32,088 nucleotides of DNA from Clostridiales bacterium DTU069 (GCA_001512485.1 LFRV01000103.1:1-32088), one strand, 5' to 3'; positions 1-9,183 are shown, numbered from the stretch's first letter. Program-made: numbers and translations. The notes: generated by a model not told the origin, from the letters alone.

Positions 1-1
1 G

Positions 2-272
2 TATCCGGTTTTATTGTCCGGATACTCCCGGAAATACTGTCCGAATAATCCGGAATACGCACACAAGCAATACATCAAGCGCCCGAAATATACATCCGAG
101 CAGATAAAGGCTGCTGTTTGTTATTATCTGGAGTATGGCTGTAATATTACCCGCACAGTGAGGGTATAAGGATATCCATTGACTGGGAAGCGCTTGTAGC
201 TGAAGTTGAGTCTTTAAAAAAGATATATCGAAAGAAAATGGAACATGATATTCTAAAAAGGCGGTGTATGTA
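2..272 (+). pseudogene. Decayed IS3-family OrfA transposase fragment
   Basis: Two stretches in different frames together resemble the N-terminal OrfA helix-turn-helix protein of IS3-type elements. From 65, one frame reads KQYIKRPKYTSEQIKAAV and continues to NITRTVRV before a stop at about 167. From 178, another frame reads IDWEALVAEVESLKKIYRKK, then MEHDILKR, which is typical of the leucine-zipper end of OrfA. The frame change, the stop, and the lack of an OrfB integrase with a DDE motif show it is dead. The window edge cuts the upstream side, so an intact relative outside cannot be excluded. The family call is from general similarity only. Confidence 0.6.
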
Positions 273-304
273 GATACAACCAATGTGGAATTGTATCTTG
301 TTCT

Positions 305-356
305 GGGGAAAAGTGTACTGGAACAGGGAATGTGTACTTATGAGTAACTTTTCCCC
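305..356. repeat. Inverted repeat between the transposase remnant and ftsX
   Basis: GGGGAAAAGT at 305-314 is mirrored exactly by ACTTTTCCCC at 347-356, with a 32-base interior that carries two GTGTAC copies. It lies just beyond the ftsX stop codon. No U-tract follows on the minus strand, so it is a weak terminator candidate. It may instead be an end of the decayed mobile element. Confidence 0.45.
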
Positions 357-396
357 GGAGAAGAAACGATAAGCTCAATAAACCTTTTAAAAATTT

Positions 397-1275
397 CTAT
401 CCGTGGTTTTCCTTGCTTATCGAAGATAGCCCGAACAGGCTTCCGAGTATTCCAAGGGCGGCGCTGCCCGATAAAAGCAGTGTGACAATCCCAAGCAAAA
501 GCCTGTCTTTTGGAGGAAGGGGGATGAACGGCAGGGTTCCTCCCAATTGGCCATATCCACGGTTAATAAGTATGGTAATCAAAACCGCGGCCAGCAATCC
601 GCCTCCGAAGGTTAATAAAAACCCGACAAGCACAAACGGGAAACCGATAAAGCTGTCCGGCGCGCCCAAAAGACGCAGTGTTTTAATTTGCTCACGGTTG
701 TGATAAATACCCTGTCTAATCATGTGCGATATAATGACGAGAGTAGTTATGCTTACCGCGGCAATAACAAGATAGCCCAATATCTCAAGCGCGCGCGTGA
801 TTCCTTTTATCTGTTCAAGAACCCCCCTGTTATCGCGTACATAATCAATACCTTTAATATTCTTTATACTTTGCAGAACCGGATCAATTTGATCCAGGTG
901 AATTCTTATTTCGATATAAGGTTCAAAGGGGTTTTTTTCAAACAAATCAAGGATATATGATTCATCACCCAGAATATTCTCCATGCGGACGCGGGCTTCC
1001 TCCGCTCCTACGTACCGGACATTCCATACTCCGTCGATCAGTTTTATACTGTTTATTATGTCCTCTGGGTTTTCAGGTGATTTGTCGAAATATGCGCTGA
1101 TTTCCGCCTCCTGCTGAAGCAGAACAACGAGCTGGCTGCTGATGCCCCATACTGCGACGACAAGGCCAAGCAGAAACAGTATAAGACCTGTCCCCAGGAA
1201 CGAAAAGATATTTGAAACGCGGTTGTAACGGATAATTCTGCCCGCTTCGCGTAAAAAGTAACCTATATTTTTCAT
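397..1275 (-). CDS. ftsX: Cell division protein FtsX (permease-like)
   Basis: Membrane half of the FtsEX complex, an ABC-type machine that uses ATP to transmit force across the membrane and switch on peptidoglycan hydrolases rather than to transport. At 292 residues it has the usual FtsX length. The order is a short cytoplasmic N-terminus, TM1 (about residues 22-45), a large extracytoplasmic loop (about 50-165), then three TM segments (about 166-190, 215-240, 260-283). The cytoplasmic stretch REQIKTLRLLGAP is typical of FtsX. The ATG overlaps the ftsE stop by 4 bases, so the two are translationally coupled. The extracytoplasmic loop is the expected docking site for the coiled-coil protein encoded first in this operon. 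Confidence 0.93.
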   Translation of the reverse strand: MKNIGYFLREAGRIIRYNRVSNIFSFLGTGLILFLLGLVVAVWGISSQLVVLLQQEAEISAYFDKSPENPEDIINSIKLIDGVWNVRYVGAEEARVRMENILGDESYILDLFEKNPFEPYIEIRIHLDQIDPVLQSIKNIKGIDYVRDNRGVLEQIKGITRALEILGYLVIAAVSITTLVIISHMIRQGIYHNREQIKTLRLLGAPDSFIGFPFVLVGFLLTFGGGLLAAVLITILINRGYGQLGGTLPFIPLPPKDRLLLGIVTLLLSGSAALGILGSLFGLSSISKENHG

Positions 1276-1949
1276 ATTCGCTCACCACCGCGTTCGATTG
1301 AAATTTTTCCCTTTTCCACACGCAAAATTGTGGCTGTCCGGCAATCGTCTATCAAGTGCGTTGCGTGTGTCGTAATCATGACGGTTGTATTCTTGTCCTT
1401 AAAGGATTCCAACAGCGTGAAAATTTTCACCGCATTATCATGGTCTAAATTCCCGGTAGGCTCATCGGCCAATATCAAAGCCGGCCTTCTCGCCACTGCT
1501 CTGGCTATCGCGACGCGTTGCGCTTCACCGTATGACAGTCTGTCTACGAGGGTATATGTTTTATGTTCAAGCCCAACCCGGCTCAAAGTGTTCTTTGCCA
1601 ATTCCTTTGCTTTATTTAACGGGATATTGAGAAAACGCATTCCCATCATTACATTTTCGATGGCAGTCCTGCCTGAAATTAACTTGAACTCCTGAAAAAC
1701 CGGCCCTATATCTCTTCTAAGCTTTCTTATTTTTGCGGTTTCCCTTTTGCGCATCGGCTGTCCCATCACTTCGAGAAAGCCCGCGGTGGGAAACTCCATA
1801 CCAATAAGGAGCTTCATAAGGCTTGTCTTGCCGGAGCCGCTAGGTCCTATGACATAGTAAAGCCCACCCAGTTGCAAATCCAGGTTAATATTTTGAAGTG
1901 CGACGGTACCGTCGCGGTATACCAGTGAAACATTCCTTGCCTTAATCAT
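1272..1949 (-). CDS. ftsE: Cell division ATP-binding protein FtsE
   Basis: Cytoplasmic ABC ATPase that pairs with FtsX. At 225 residues it is full length. Visible motifs are Walker A GPSGSGKTS (about 36-44), a Q-loop near PVFQEF, the ABC signature (LSYGEAQRVAIARA, about 138-151) and Walker B LILADEPTGN with a catalytic Glu, followed by a switch His in MITTHA. The signature has SYGEA instead of the common SGGEQ, a variation seen within FtsE. It sits 17 bases after the coiled-coil gene and overlaps ftsX by 4 bases, so the three form one operon. LolD/MacB-type ATPases share the motifs, but adjacency to FtsX fixes the call. Confidence 0.94.
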   Translation of the reverse strand: MIKARNVSLVYRDGTVALQNINLDLQLGGLYYVIGPSGSGKTSLMKLLIGMEFPTAGFLEVMGQPMRKRETAKIRKLRRDIGPVFQEFKLISGRTAIENVMMGMRFLNIPLNKAKELAKNTLSRVGLEHKTYTLVDRLSYGEAQRVAIARAVARRPALILADEPTGNLDHDNAVKIFTLLESFKDKNTTVMITTHATHLIDDCRTATILRVEKGKISIERGGERI

Positions 1950-1966
1950 GATGAACCCCCAATTTA

Positions 1967-3091
1967 TTAAAAATCAAAATCAGGCGCAATGACAAAATCC
2001 AGATAACCGTCGAAAAACTCAACGGATTCTACCACTACATCTCCCATAAGTTCTTTAAAATCTATAACAATCGGTCCGTTTCTGAACAATTCATTGATAG
2101 AACTTTCAGTTAACGGCATCTGAAAAAAACTGCCCCTGGTTACTTCAAGTTTAAGAATGCTTTTATCTATAACACTGAATTCCCCTATTAGAACCAGATG
2201 TTTATCAGGCACTTCCACAATGATTTCATCGGGAGTGAAGTAAAACACCATCCGGGGTATCTCCGGCTGGTTTTCTAATACATCATTGAGAGTCTGCGCG
2301 TAAATTGTGCCTGAAAGCCTTGGAAAATCAAGTCTTAAGTTCAGAGCTTCAACAGGAAATTCGCCCCTTTCGAAAATGCCTGCAAAACGAACCAATATTT
2401 CGGAAAAAAGTATCTTTAGTTCATCCCACATCTGTTGTAATTTTATTAGCTCGTTCTGGTATATTTCCCTTGAATCCGCCAGGGAAACCAGAATTGATTC
2501 CTGTTCCTCCTTTAGCCTGTGCATTTCCGCAATTGCGACCTGAAGCTGTATCATTGATTCATCCAGGCGCTTTCCGTACTCGGCCAGGTTATCTTTTTCG
2601 AGGGCAAGCTCTTTTTGGCTTTTTTCCAGCTCATCCAGCAAAAGAACCGTGTTGCGGCTCAACTCACGCAGCATATTAAGACTTTGTACGAAATCGGTCA
2701 GGTTTTTTGATTTTATAATTGTTTCGAGAAAGGATACCGGGCCCCTTCTTTGATAACCGACAAGAAATCTTTCCAGAACATCAAGCTGCCTGTTATAGCC
2801 GCTTTGTTTTTCGGCTATTTCATTTTCAAGTCTTGCGATTTCGGATTTCAATATTTCGATTTCCTGCCTTGTCTGTTCTTCACTCCTTTCAAGCTCTTCT
2901 ATGTTCTGGGAAATCGTAAACAATTCCTCCATTACTTTTATTTCCACATCTGAAATCCCCTGGAGTTTCTGTTCGATTTCCATAATTGGCTGTACCTGTC
3001 CCATTGCATGACGGGGTAAAGTATCCGCAAACACGAAAACAGTAAATAACGTTATTAATAAGAACAAGCCAAATTTTCCCGCTCTTTTCAT
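1967..3091 (-). CDS. Secreted coiled-coil FtsEX partner, EnvC/PcsB-like N-terminus, no hydrolase domain
   Basis: First gene of the ftsEX operon, 374 residues. An N-terminal signal or anchor segment (about 7-24, LFLLITLFTVFVFA) is followed by a long Glu/Leu/Gln-rich coiled coil from about 35 to 245. This layout is shared with PcsB and EnvC, whose coiled coils bind the outer loop of FtsX. The remaining ~120 residues form a beta-rich acidic domain that ends in APDFDF. I see no M23 (HxxxD...HxH), CHAP or NlpC/P60 catalytic signature. The start is supported by an AGGGGG box upstream. By context it should couple FtsEX to cell-wall hydrolysis, probably as an adaptor that recruits a separate enzyme. 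That role is inference. Confidence 0.75.
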   Translation of the reverse strand: MKRAGKFGLFLLITLFTVFVFADTLPRHAMGQVQPIMEIEQKLQGISDVEIKVMEELFTISQNIEELERSEEQTRQEIEILKSEIARLENEIAEKQSGYNRQLDVLERFLVGYQRRGPVSFLETIIKSKNLTDFVQSLNMLRELSRNTVLLLDELEKSQKELALEKDNLAEYGKRLDESMIQLQVAIAEMHRLKEEQESILVSLADSREIYQNELIKLQQMWDELKILFSEILVRFAGIFERGEFPVEALNLRLDFPRLSGTIYAQTLNDVLENQPEIPRMVFYFTPDEIIVEVPDKHLVLIGEFSVIDKSILKLEVTRGSFFQMPLTESSINELFRNGPIVIDFKELMGDVVVESVEFFDGYLDFVIAPDFDF

Positions 3092-3326
3092 ACAATATGA
3101 GCCCCCTGAAGCAGGTCATTTTGTTTTTTACCCCAATAATAGACAATATGAGAATTGTTTTATTATAATAGAAAATATGAACGAAATGTGTGTTTCGTCC
3201 ATATCCAGATTATATCATGACATGCTTATAAATTCTACTGCCAAAGTTAACTATTCACCACTTTATGCCTTCCACAACATTGAAACAGACAACAAGAGGA
3301 TAGTTATTTTGTTTAACTGATATTCA

Positions 3327-4304
3327 CTACACATATACGGCCGGTGATGAAAAAGAACGGTTATTGTATTTCCCGCACCGGTCGCCGAAATAGCCTATGG
3401 CTTTTTGGTTTTCAAGCACGCAGACGACCTCGCACCGGTTTGGGCATCCGCCGCAAATGAAGCTGCGGGATTTGAACTCGTCGTCGGAAACCGAAAACCC
3501 TTTAAACATTGTTTTCTTTTTCTCGCGTTCCAGCTTTTCCTTTGCCAGAATTGCCGCACCAATGGCTCCCATTACGTCATAATGCGGCGGAACGTAAACG
3601 GGAAGCTGAAGCTCGTTTTCGAAAGCTTTGCGAATACCCTTATTGGCTGCGACGCCGCCCTGAAACAAAACCTTGGAAAGCAGCTCTTTTCCTTTCGCGA
3701 CATTGCTCAGATAATTTCTGACAAGCGCTTCACAAAGCCCGCTTATTATATCGCATGTCGCGTAACCGAGCTGCTGCTTATGAATCATGTCCGACTCGGC
3801 GAATACCGCACAGCGTCCGGCGATCCTGACCGGCACAGTCGCGTTTAAAGCATGGTCTCCGAATTCCTCGATAGGAATTTCAAGACGTTCAGCCTGCCTG
3901 TCGAGAAACGAGCCCGTTCCGGCGGCGCATACGGTGTTCATCGCGAAGTCTGTCACAATGCCGTCTCTTATAATAATGATCTTGGAATCCTGGCCTCCTA
4001 TTTCAATAACTGTTTTTACTTCCGGATCCAACTGAACAGCGGCGACGGCATGAGCGGTTATTTCGTTTTTGGCGATATCGGCACCGATCTGTATTGACGC
4101 TATCATTCTGCCGCTTCCCGTCGCGCCGGCCGATTGAATCTGCTTGTCGTCATATTTATCCTTTAGTAAGGCAAGCCCTGAACGGACTGCCTCCATCGGC
4201 CTTCCCTTTGTGCGTATATACAACTTTTCGACGACATTGCCGCTGTTATCCACAAGCACTATATTCGTACTGACGGAGCCGACATCAACACCCAATGAAT
4301 ACAT
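3327..4304 (-). CDS. 2-hydroxyacyl-CoA dehydratase activase-type ATPase (HgdC/BadF/BcrA family)
   Basis: ASKHA-fold ATPase of 325 residues. In characterised relatives the dimer holds one [4Fe-4S] cluster and uses ATP to inject a high-energy electron into a dehydratase. The phosphate-binding motif GVDVGSVSTN is at about 5-14, GGQDSK at about 103-108, and the two cluster cysteines are C126 (NTVCAAGTGSF) and C165 (AGRCAVFAESD), 39 residues apart as in HgdC. A C-terminal extension carries another cysteine group (CGGCPNRCEVVCV and DRCGKY), which the short HgdC proteins lack but the long activase-related proteins have. It overlaps the upstream gene by 20 bases. No dehydratase subunit genes lie in the window, so the partner is unknown. 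Confidence 0.82.
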   Translation of the reverse strand: MYSLGVDVGSVSTNIVLVDNSGNVVEKLYIRTKGRPMEAVRSGLALLKDKYDDKQIQSAGATGSGRMIASIQIGADIAKNEITAHAVAAVQLDPEVKTVIEIGGQDSKIIIIRDGIVTDFAMNTVCAAGTGSFLDRQAERLEIPIEEFGDHALNATVPVRIAGRCAVFAESDMIHKQQLGYATCDIISGLCEALVRNYLSNVAKGKELLSKVLFQGGVAANKGIRKAFENELQLPVYVPPHYDVMGAIGAAILAKEKLEREKKKTMFKGFSVSDDEFKSRSFICGGCPNRCEVVCVLENQKAIGYFGDRCGKYNNRSFSSPAVYV

Positions 4305-5382
4305 GTTCGCGTCTCCTTTCCAATAAATCGAGAAAGGCTTCTATTCTTGTGCGGTATCCCGCTTCGCCCGTCATCTCGTCAACTACAAGCGACAGAACGG
4401 GCAGTTTTTTCTTTTGCGTGATGGAAGGAAGTATCGATTTTGATACTATTTCCGGCATGCAGCCCATTGGAAATATCTGAATAGCCCCATCCATCTGCTG
4501 TTTTGCGGCTAATACAGCTTCACCTATGCATTCCCGCGCATGCCCGCCGATATAAAGCGGCAGAAACTCATTCGAAGCTTTTAATAATTCCCTCGAATTA
4601 AGCCTGATTGTTTTAAGAAGCATATCCTTCACCCACCAGGTAGGAGTGAGTCTTCTTGACGTCGAAACCCTCATGTCCATCAGGATATCTTCAATATAAA
4701 GATTCGAAAATGGTTCGATTACAGTATATATTTCTCCCATTACCGCTATTTTCAACGGTTTTTTCGAATAGTCGGCGGGAATCGTTTTAAATCGGTCTCT
4801 GTACCGGTTCAGTATGTTGACGGCTTTAACCGGATCACTGCATGAAAAAACTTCTTTTTTGCATGACGACAGAAGTTTTTTTGCTTCGCCGGGACTTGTT
4901 TCGTATCCGGCAATCGCGTGCGCTGACGCTTCAATTTCATCGATAAGCCTCATCGCGGTAAAGGCCAGAAGAACAGAGCCAATTTTCGACAGGGCGCTTT
5001 TTTTGCTTGCGGAACCGACTTTGCGGATTCTCTTAAACAGCTCGTTTAGCCCGATGCTTTGAACAGGATCCATTACGATAAAATCGACGTTATAGCCGAG
5101 TTGTTTCATAATACGGATCTGCAGTTCGGGATATTCACCGAACCTGCACGGCCCGCAGCTTCCAACCAATAGTACCGTATCGGCGCCGTTTTCCACACCG
5201 GCGATATAGTTTCCGACCATTAACTTGAATGGCAGGCATATTTCCTCAGGCGAATATTTCGAGCCAAGGTATAATGCGTCCCTGCTGTTCAGGGGAGGTA
5301 TGACGTAATCAAGCCCGAGGCTGTCAAACAGGATTTTGACCGCTAAATACACATTCCCGAGGTGAGGGATTGTAATTCTCAT
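4285..5382 (-). CDS. CoA activase-associated protein, dehydratase-like fold
   Basis: 365-residue protein of the group annotated as CoA protein activase or 2-hydroxyglutaryl-CoA dehydratase-like in clostridia. It starts with MRITIPHLGNVYLA and carries conserved cysteines in EEICLPFK, GSCGPCRFGEY, RECIGE and MGCMPE, candidates for iron-sulfur ligands. The C-terminus (VVDEMTGEAGYRTRIEA) closely matches that of the gene before it (KLDEHTGEAGVDTRVEA), so the two are paralogous or share a domain. The ATG is favoured by an AAAGGAGGG box and by the conserved N-terminus, although it lies 59 bases inside the preceding gene. In many genomes these domains belong to one very long protein; here they are separate overlapping genes. 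The reaction is unknown. Confidence 0.75.
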   Translation of the reverse strand: MRITIPHLGNVYLAVKILFDSLGLDYVIPPLNSRDALYLGSKYSPEEICLPFKLMVGNYIAGVENGADTVLLVGSCGPCRFGEYPELQIRIMKQLGYNVDFIVMDPVQSIGLNELFKRIRKVGSASKKSALSKIGSVLLAFTAMRLIDEIEASAHAIAGYETSPGEAKKLLSSCKKEVFSCSDPVKAVNILNRYRDRFKTIPADYSKKPLKIAVMGEIYTVIEPFSNLYIEDILMDMRVSTSRRLTPTWWVKDMLLKTIRLNSRELLKASNEFLPLYIGGHARECIGEAVLAAKQQMDGAIQIFPMGCMPEIVSKSILPSITQKKKLPVLSLVVDEMTGEAGYRTRIEAFLDLLERRREHVFIGC

Positions 5383-6274
5383 TGAAAACCCTCCTTTCGA
5401 GCATGTCGATAAAAGCTTCTACGCGTGTATCGACTCCTGCCTCGCCGGTGTGTTCATCGAGCTTAATAACAAGCATGGGGAAATTTCCTATAAAATGCCT
5501 TATGAGATCAATTATTACGGAATCGATTCCGCATGCGAATGATGACAGATAGATAATACCGTCGATCAGTTTTTGTCTTAGCAGTACGCAGGCTGCTCCG
5601 AATACACGGCGCTGAAAAGTCCAGAAAGGTTTTTTAACAAGTTTTTTTACTTCTTCCCTGGTTTCACCGTCGCCGACAGATTCTTCGGTAATAATTCCGA
5701 TTCCTTTTGCGCGGAGTTTATTAATAATTCCCATATTCAAATAATCGTCATATATAATATATGGATGGCCGGCCAGCATGACAGTGAGTTTCCGGCCTTG
5801 TTCGTTTATTCCGGCACGGCCCTTTTTTTGCGCCGTTACAGCGCTGATAAAAGCTCTTTTTATTACGGCGCTGTCTTTGGTTACGACCGATCCTGACGAA
5901 AGACACCATCTGAACAGCTCTTTTTCGTTTCGCATGTATAGCGGCTCGACAGAAACTTTTGGTACGCGCGGAATGCTGTGTATTATCATTTCCGGCAAAC
6001 CGCAGAATTTCGGGCATATATATTCTTTTATGCAGACACTCATAATACGCGGTATAATCAAGTAGTCGCAACGATCCTTTATCGATGCCGCATGACCGTG
6101 AAACACCTTGACGGGGAGACACGCCTCATCAACACAGAACTGGACTCCCATATCCAAAATATCTTTGTTGGTTTGTTCAGATACTATGATTTCCGAGCCG
6201 AGTTTTGAAAAGAATGTTTCAAAGAAGGCATGGTATCTATAGTATAATAACCCCTTCGGAATTCCAATCCGCAT
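5324..6274 (-). CDS. Acyl-CoA dehydratase activase-related protein (DUF2229-like)
   Basis: 316 residues, beginning MRIGIPKGLLYYRYHAFFE, which is the typical start of DUF2229 domains found with HgdC-type activases. Conserved cysteines appear in QFCVDEACLPVKVFHG, YICPKFCG and FACGID, and the segment KLDEHTGEAGVDTRVEA sits near the C-terminus. It is the first gene of a three-gene unit whose members overlap by 59 and 20 bases. This implies tight translational coupling and probably a stoichiometric complex. The DUF2229 function is not established. An electron-transfer or radical-enzyme activation role follows only from the company it keeps. Confidence 0.75.
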   Translation of the reverse strand: MRIGIPKGLLYYRYHAFFETFFSKLGSEIIVSEQTNKDILDMGVQFCVDEACLPVKVFHGHAASIKDRCDYLIIPRIMSVCIKEYICPKFCGLPEMIIHSIPRVPKVSVEPLYMRNEKELFRWCLSSGSVVTKDSAVIKRAFISAVTAQKKGRAGINEQGRKLTVMLAGHPYIIYDDYLNMGIINKLRAKGIGIITEESVGDGETREEVKKLVKKPFWTFQRRVFGAACVLLRQKLIDGIIYLSSFACGIDSVIIDLIRHFIGNFPMLVIKLDEHTGEAGVDTRVEAFIDMLERRVFNENYNPSPRECVFSGQNPV

Positions 6275-6367
6275 TAAATCACTCTTTCAGGCTTTCATTT
6301 TTGTCATTCGTTATTATATCCTGAAAAAAAGGGGTTTATTAGTGCTGCGGCATGAAATGGATAGTTG

Positions 6368-7732
6368 TCATTCCATTTGAACTATTACGTTATTGATCCA
6401 TTTTTTCGATATGAAACGTTTTAGACCGAAGCTGAATTTATAAATTTCCTCCAGGTTTACAAGTATATAAACTATGTAAACAGGAAGATGATATACGAGT
6501 CCGCCAACAAAAGCGAGAGGAACGGCAATAAACCATACTCCGGTAGTGTCCAGGAAAAGGCTGTATTTTGTGTCGCCGCCGCTTCTCAAAATACCAACTA
6601 TATTTGTCATATTAAATATTTTAATCGGCATAAACAAACCAAAAATTTTTAATACGGTGCGGGCATTTTCATATACTTGCGGCGTGACGTTGTAAAAAGA
6701 AAGCAAAAGGCCGGATGATAACGCAACAATCAGTCCGACGATAATGCCAAGAAAAGGCCCAAAAACAGCTATCCGCAAGGAATATGTAAAAGCGGTTTTT
6801 TCATCTCCTTCTCCTATTTTGTTACCCACCATTACCGCACAGGCATTCGCCATGCTTTTAAACAGAACAAAAGAAATCCCCTCAACAGCCGATGCGATGT
6901 TAATTGAAGCGAGTATGTCCGTGCCCATTCTGCCATATACGACGGTGTACATAGTGACTCCTACAGACCATAAGACTTCATTCATTATTACAGGGATAAC
7001 AATGTTGAAAAACTTCACCGCAAAGCTGCGGCTGAACGCGAATAATTCACGAAATGAAGCTGCAGGGGTGAGCTTTAAAGAATATACCGCACCAATTATT
7101 AAAAAGACCTCGGCAAACCTTGCGGTGACAGTCGCGATCGCAGCTCCTTGCACTCCCATTGCGGGCATTCCAAGCTTTCCGAATATCAATATGTAATTCA
7201 AAACCGTATTGACAGATAGTGCGACAACGCTGGCTATCATCGGCAGCTTTGTCTGTCCTGTGCTCCTCAGTGTCGATGCGTAGCTAAAGGTAATTGAAGT
7301 CGGGATATAACAAAGGCAGACTATTTTTAAATATGAACTGCCAAGGCGAATAACCTCGGTGTCTTTTGTAAAAAGGGACAGGACAAACTCCGGAAATATC
7401 ATAATGACTAATGTGGCAAAGAAAGTAATAACGACAGAACATGACATGCTTAGTCCCAATACCTTGCGAATATTTGTTACATCTTTCTTTCCCCAGAACT
7501 GCGCAACAAATACCGATGCACCGCTTCCCACACCAAACAGAAACAGCGCAATCAAAAAGAAAAGCTGGTTTGCAAGAGCAACAGCCGCTATATTTGTTTC
7601 ACCCAATTGACCTACCATTACGGTGTCGACAAAATTCAGCGAAGACATTATTAAATTCTGAAGCGCAATGGGCGCAGCAATGCGGAATAAATTTTTATAA
7701 AATACAGAATCTCCAAAAAACAGCTTTTTCAT
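6368..7732 (-). CDS. MATE family efflux transporter
   Basis: Multidrug and toxin extrusion carrier in the plasma membrane, normally driven by Na+ or H+ influx. From this start it has 454 residues, the standard length, with about 12 hydrophobic segments in two homologous halves. Family marks include PIALQNLIMSSLNFVDTVMVG in the first segment and FWGKKDV in the first cytoplasmic loop. The ATG at 7732 (MKKLFFGDSVFYKNL) is preferred over an upstream one 25 codons earlier because it has a GGGAG box about 9 bases upstream and matches the usual MATE N-terminus. It is probably transcribed alone. Substrate cannot be read from sequence. Confidence 0.9.
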   Translation of the reverse strand: MKKLFFGDSVFYKNLFRIAAPIALQNLIMSSLNFVDTVMVGQLGETNIAAVALANQLFFLIALFLFGVGSGASVFVAQFWGKKDVTNIRKVLGLSMSCSVVITFFATLVIMIFPEFVLSLFTKDTEVIRLGSSYLKIVCLCYIPTSITFSYASTLRSTGQTKLPMIASVVALSVNTVLNYILIFGKLGMPAMGVQGAAIATVTARFAEVFLIIGAVYSLKLTPAASFRELFAFSRSFAVKFFNIVIPVIMNEVLWSVGVTMYTVVYGRMGTDILASINIASAVEGISFVLFKSMANACAVMVGNKIGEGDEKTAFTYSLRIAVFGPFLGIIVGLIVALSSGLLLSFYNVTPQVYENARTVLKIFGLFMPIKIFNMTNIVGILRSGGDTKYSLFLDTTGVWFIAVPLAFVGGLVYHLPVYIVYILVNLEEIYKFSFGLKRFISKKWINNVIVQME

Positions 7733-8047
7733 AATATTGTATCTCCCGTACGCGATGCTGACCAAGTAAGCCGCCTTAAGTCTGCATGGTAAAATTTTTA
7801 TCGCCATGAACAGGTATGGTCATTTTTCCATAAGAATAATCTTATATCAAACAATAGTTTTTGTACAGTGAAAAATGAGCCGGCCGTTTTTTCTTAAATA
7901 TTGATTTCAGGTATTGAAGCTTTACCGCAAGGTGGTACAATTATTATAGCTTTATGTTGCTATTATCGATAAAAGCAATAATAAAAAGTGTTTGATGGAT
8001 AATATTTGATCTACACAAAACAATAAAAAAGGACTATATTTATTATT

Positions 8048-9172
8048 ATGAAACGACGGGAATTAAAGCTTAAAAATAAAGCAAACAGCATGCAGACGGA
8101 AAAAACAAAAGGCAGATCGGTTTTATTATATTCAATAATAGCTGTTATAGCGGGAGTGCTTTCAGGCATCCTTGTATCTTCGTTTATATGGAAGAATGAG
8201 AAAGTTCCGTCCTTTAAAAATATATTCAGTATTGATAAGAGCGAAAGCGACAGCAGTGGAGAAAAACCGGAACCAACCGAAAACCGGGACAACGGCGTCC
8301 AGGCCGAATATGAAATTACAAAAGGACAAAGGTACTATACCAAACTTGTAGATGACAGCGATAAGAACATCCTTCTTGTCGGCGAAGATGCCACAAGCGG
8401 CAATTATGATACGATTATAATAGCCTCGGTCTCGGACGGGAATAAAACAATAAGGCTGATAAACTTTCCGAGGGATATCTACGTTGATTACAGCGATGAT
8501 GTATTGAACCAGCTCAGGGAAAAGTCTCCAAAATTATATGGGGCGAAGGGTTTTCAAAAGATTAACGCCGCCCATACGGTGGGTTCAAGAATAGAATACG
8601 AGAATGACATGGGAAAATTTGGCATCAGCGATATTGATTTTCTTGCCGATATTATCGAGGAAGTCTTCATGATCCGCGTTGATGACTATGCGTATGTGAA
8701 TACCAAAGGTTTCAGGGATATTGTCGATCTCTTCGGGGGAGTGGAAATTAACGTTCCTGTCCGGATGAAATATGATGATCCGACCCAGGATCTTTATATT
8801 GATTTACAACCGGGACTGCAGAAGCTGAATGGCGAGCAGTCCGAATGGTTTGTAAGATTTCGTCAGGGTTATGACAATAACGGGGTATTCAGGAATTATT
8901 CCGATGAATTTAGAAAGGAAAATCAGAACGAATTTCTGAAAGCCTTTTTCAAGCAGCATGTTAACCTGAAAAATATCGGAAAGATCGATGAACTGAACAA
9001 ATTAATCGGCGACAACGTCAGGACAAGTATTATAGGAGTTCAAAAAATAACAGAATATATGAACCTTCTCCGCAAGATGCTTAACAGGAATTACGATCAG
9101 CAGTCGCAGATTATCGAATGCTTCGATAAAAATATTGACGGTGTTTATTTTAAGGTAATAAGGACCGAATAA
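8048..9172 (+). CDS. LytR-CpsA-Psr (LCP) family cell-wall polymer ligase
   Basis: 374 residues. It has a cytoplasmic basic N-terminus, one TM helix (about 25-47), a low-complexity linker, then the extracytoplasmic LCP domain (about 100-290). LCP proteins transfer undecaprenyl-linked anionic glycopolymers to peptidoglycan. Supporting motifs are NILLVGEDATS, YDTIIIASV, IRLINFPRDIYVDY, QKINAAHTVG, LFGGVEINVP and LNGEQSEWFVRFRQGYD. The usual Arg just before the first DTI motif is replaced (NYDT rather than RSDT), so this may be a divergent member. An AAAAAGGA box lies about 14 bases before the ATG, rather far. No glycopolymer biosynthesis genes are nearby. Confidence 0.85.
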   Translation: MKRRELKLKNKANSMQTEKTKGRSVLLYSIIAVIAGVLSGILVSSFIWKNEKVPSFKNIFSIDKSESDSSGEKPEPTENRDNGVQAEYEITKGQRYYTKLVDDSDKNILLVGEDATSGNYDTIIIASVSDGNKTIRLINFPRDIYVDYSDDVLNQLREKSPKLYGAKGFQKINAAHTVGSRIEYENDMGKFGISDIDFLADIIEEVFMIRVDDYAYVNTKGFRDIVDLFGGVEINVPVRMKYDDPTQDLYIDLQPGLQKLNGEQSEWFVRFRQGYDNNGVFRNYSDEFRKENQNEFLKAFFKQHVNLKNIGKIDELNKLIGDNVRTSIIGVQKITEYMNLLRKMLNRNYDQQSQIIECFDKNIDGVYFKVIRTE

Positions 9173-9183
9173 AAAGCCCTGTT

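Noticed and set aside
2305..2679. 124-codon open frame on the plus strand inside the coiled-coil gene
   Set aside because: Antisense shadow of the coiled-coil coding sequence with no recognisable domain or start signal.
7733..7807. N-terminal extension of the MATE gene
   Set aside because: The ATG at 7732 has a GGGAG box and the family-typical N-terminus; the extra 25 residues have neither.
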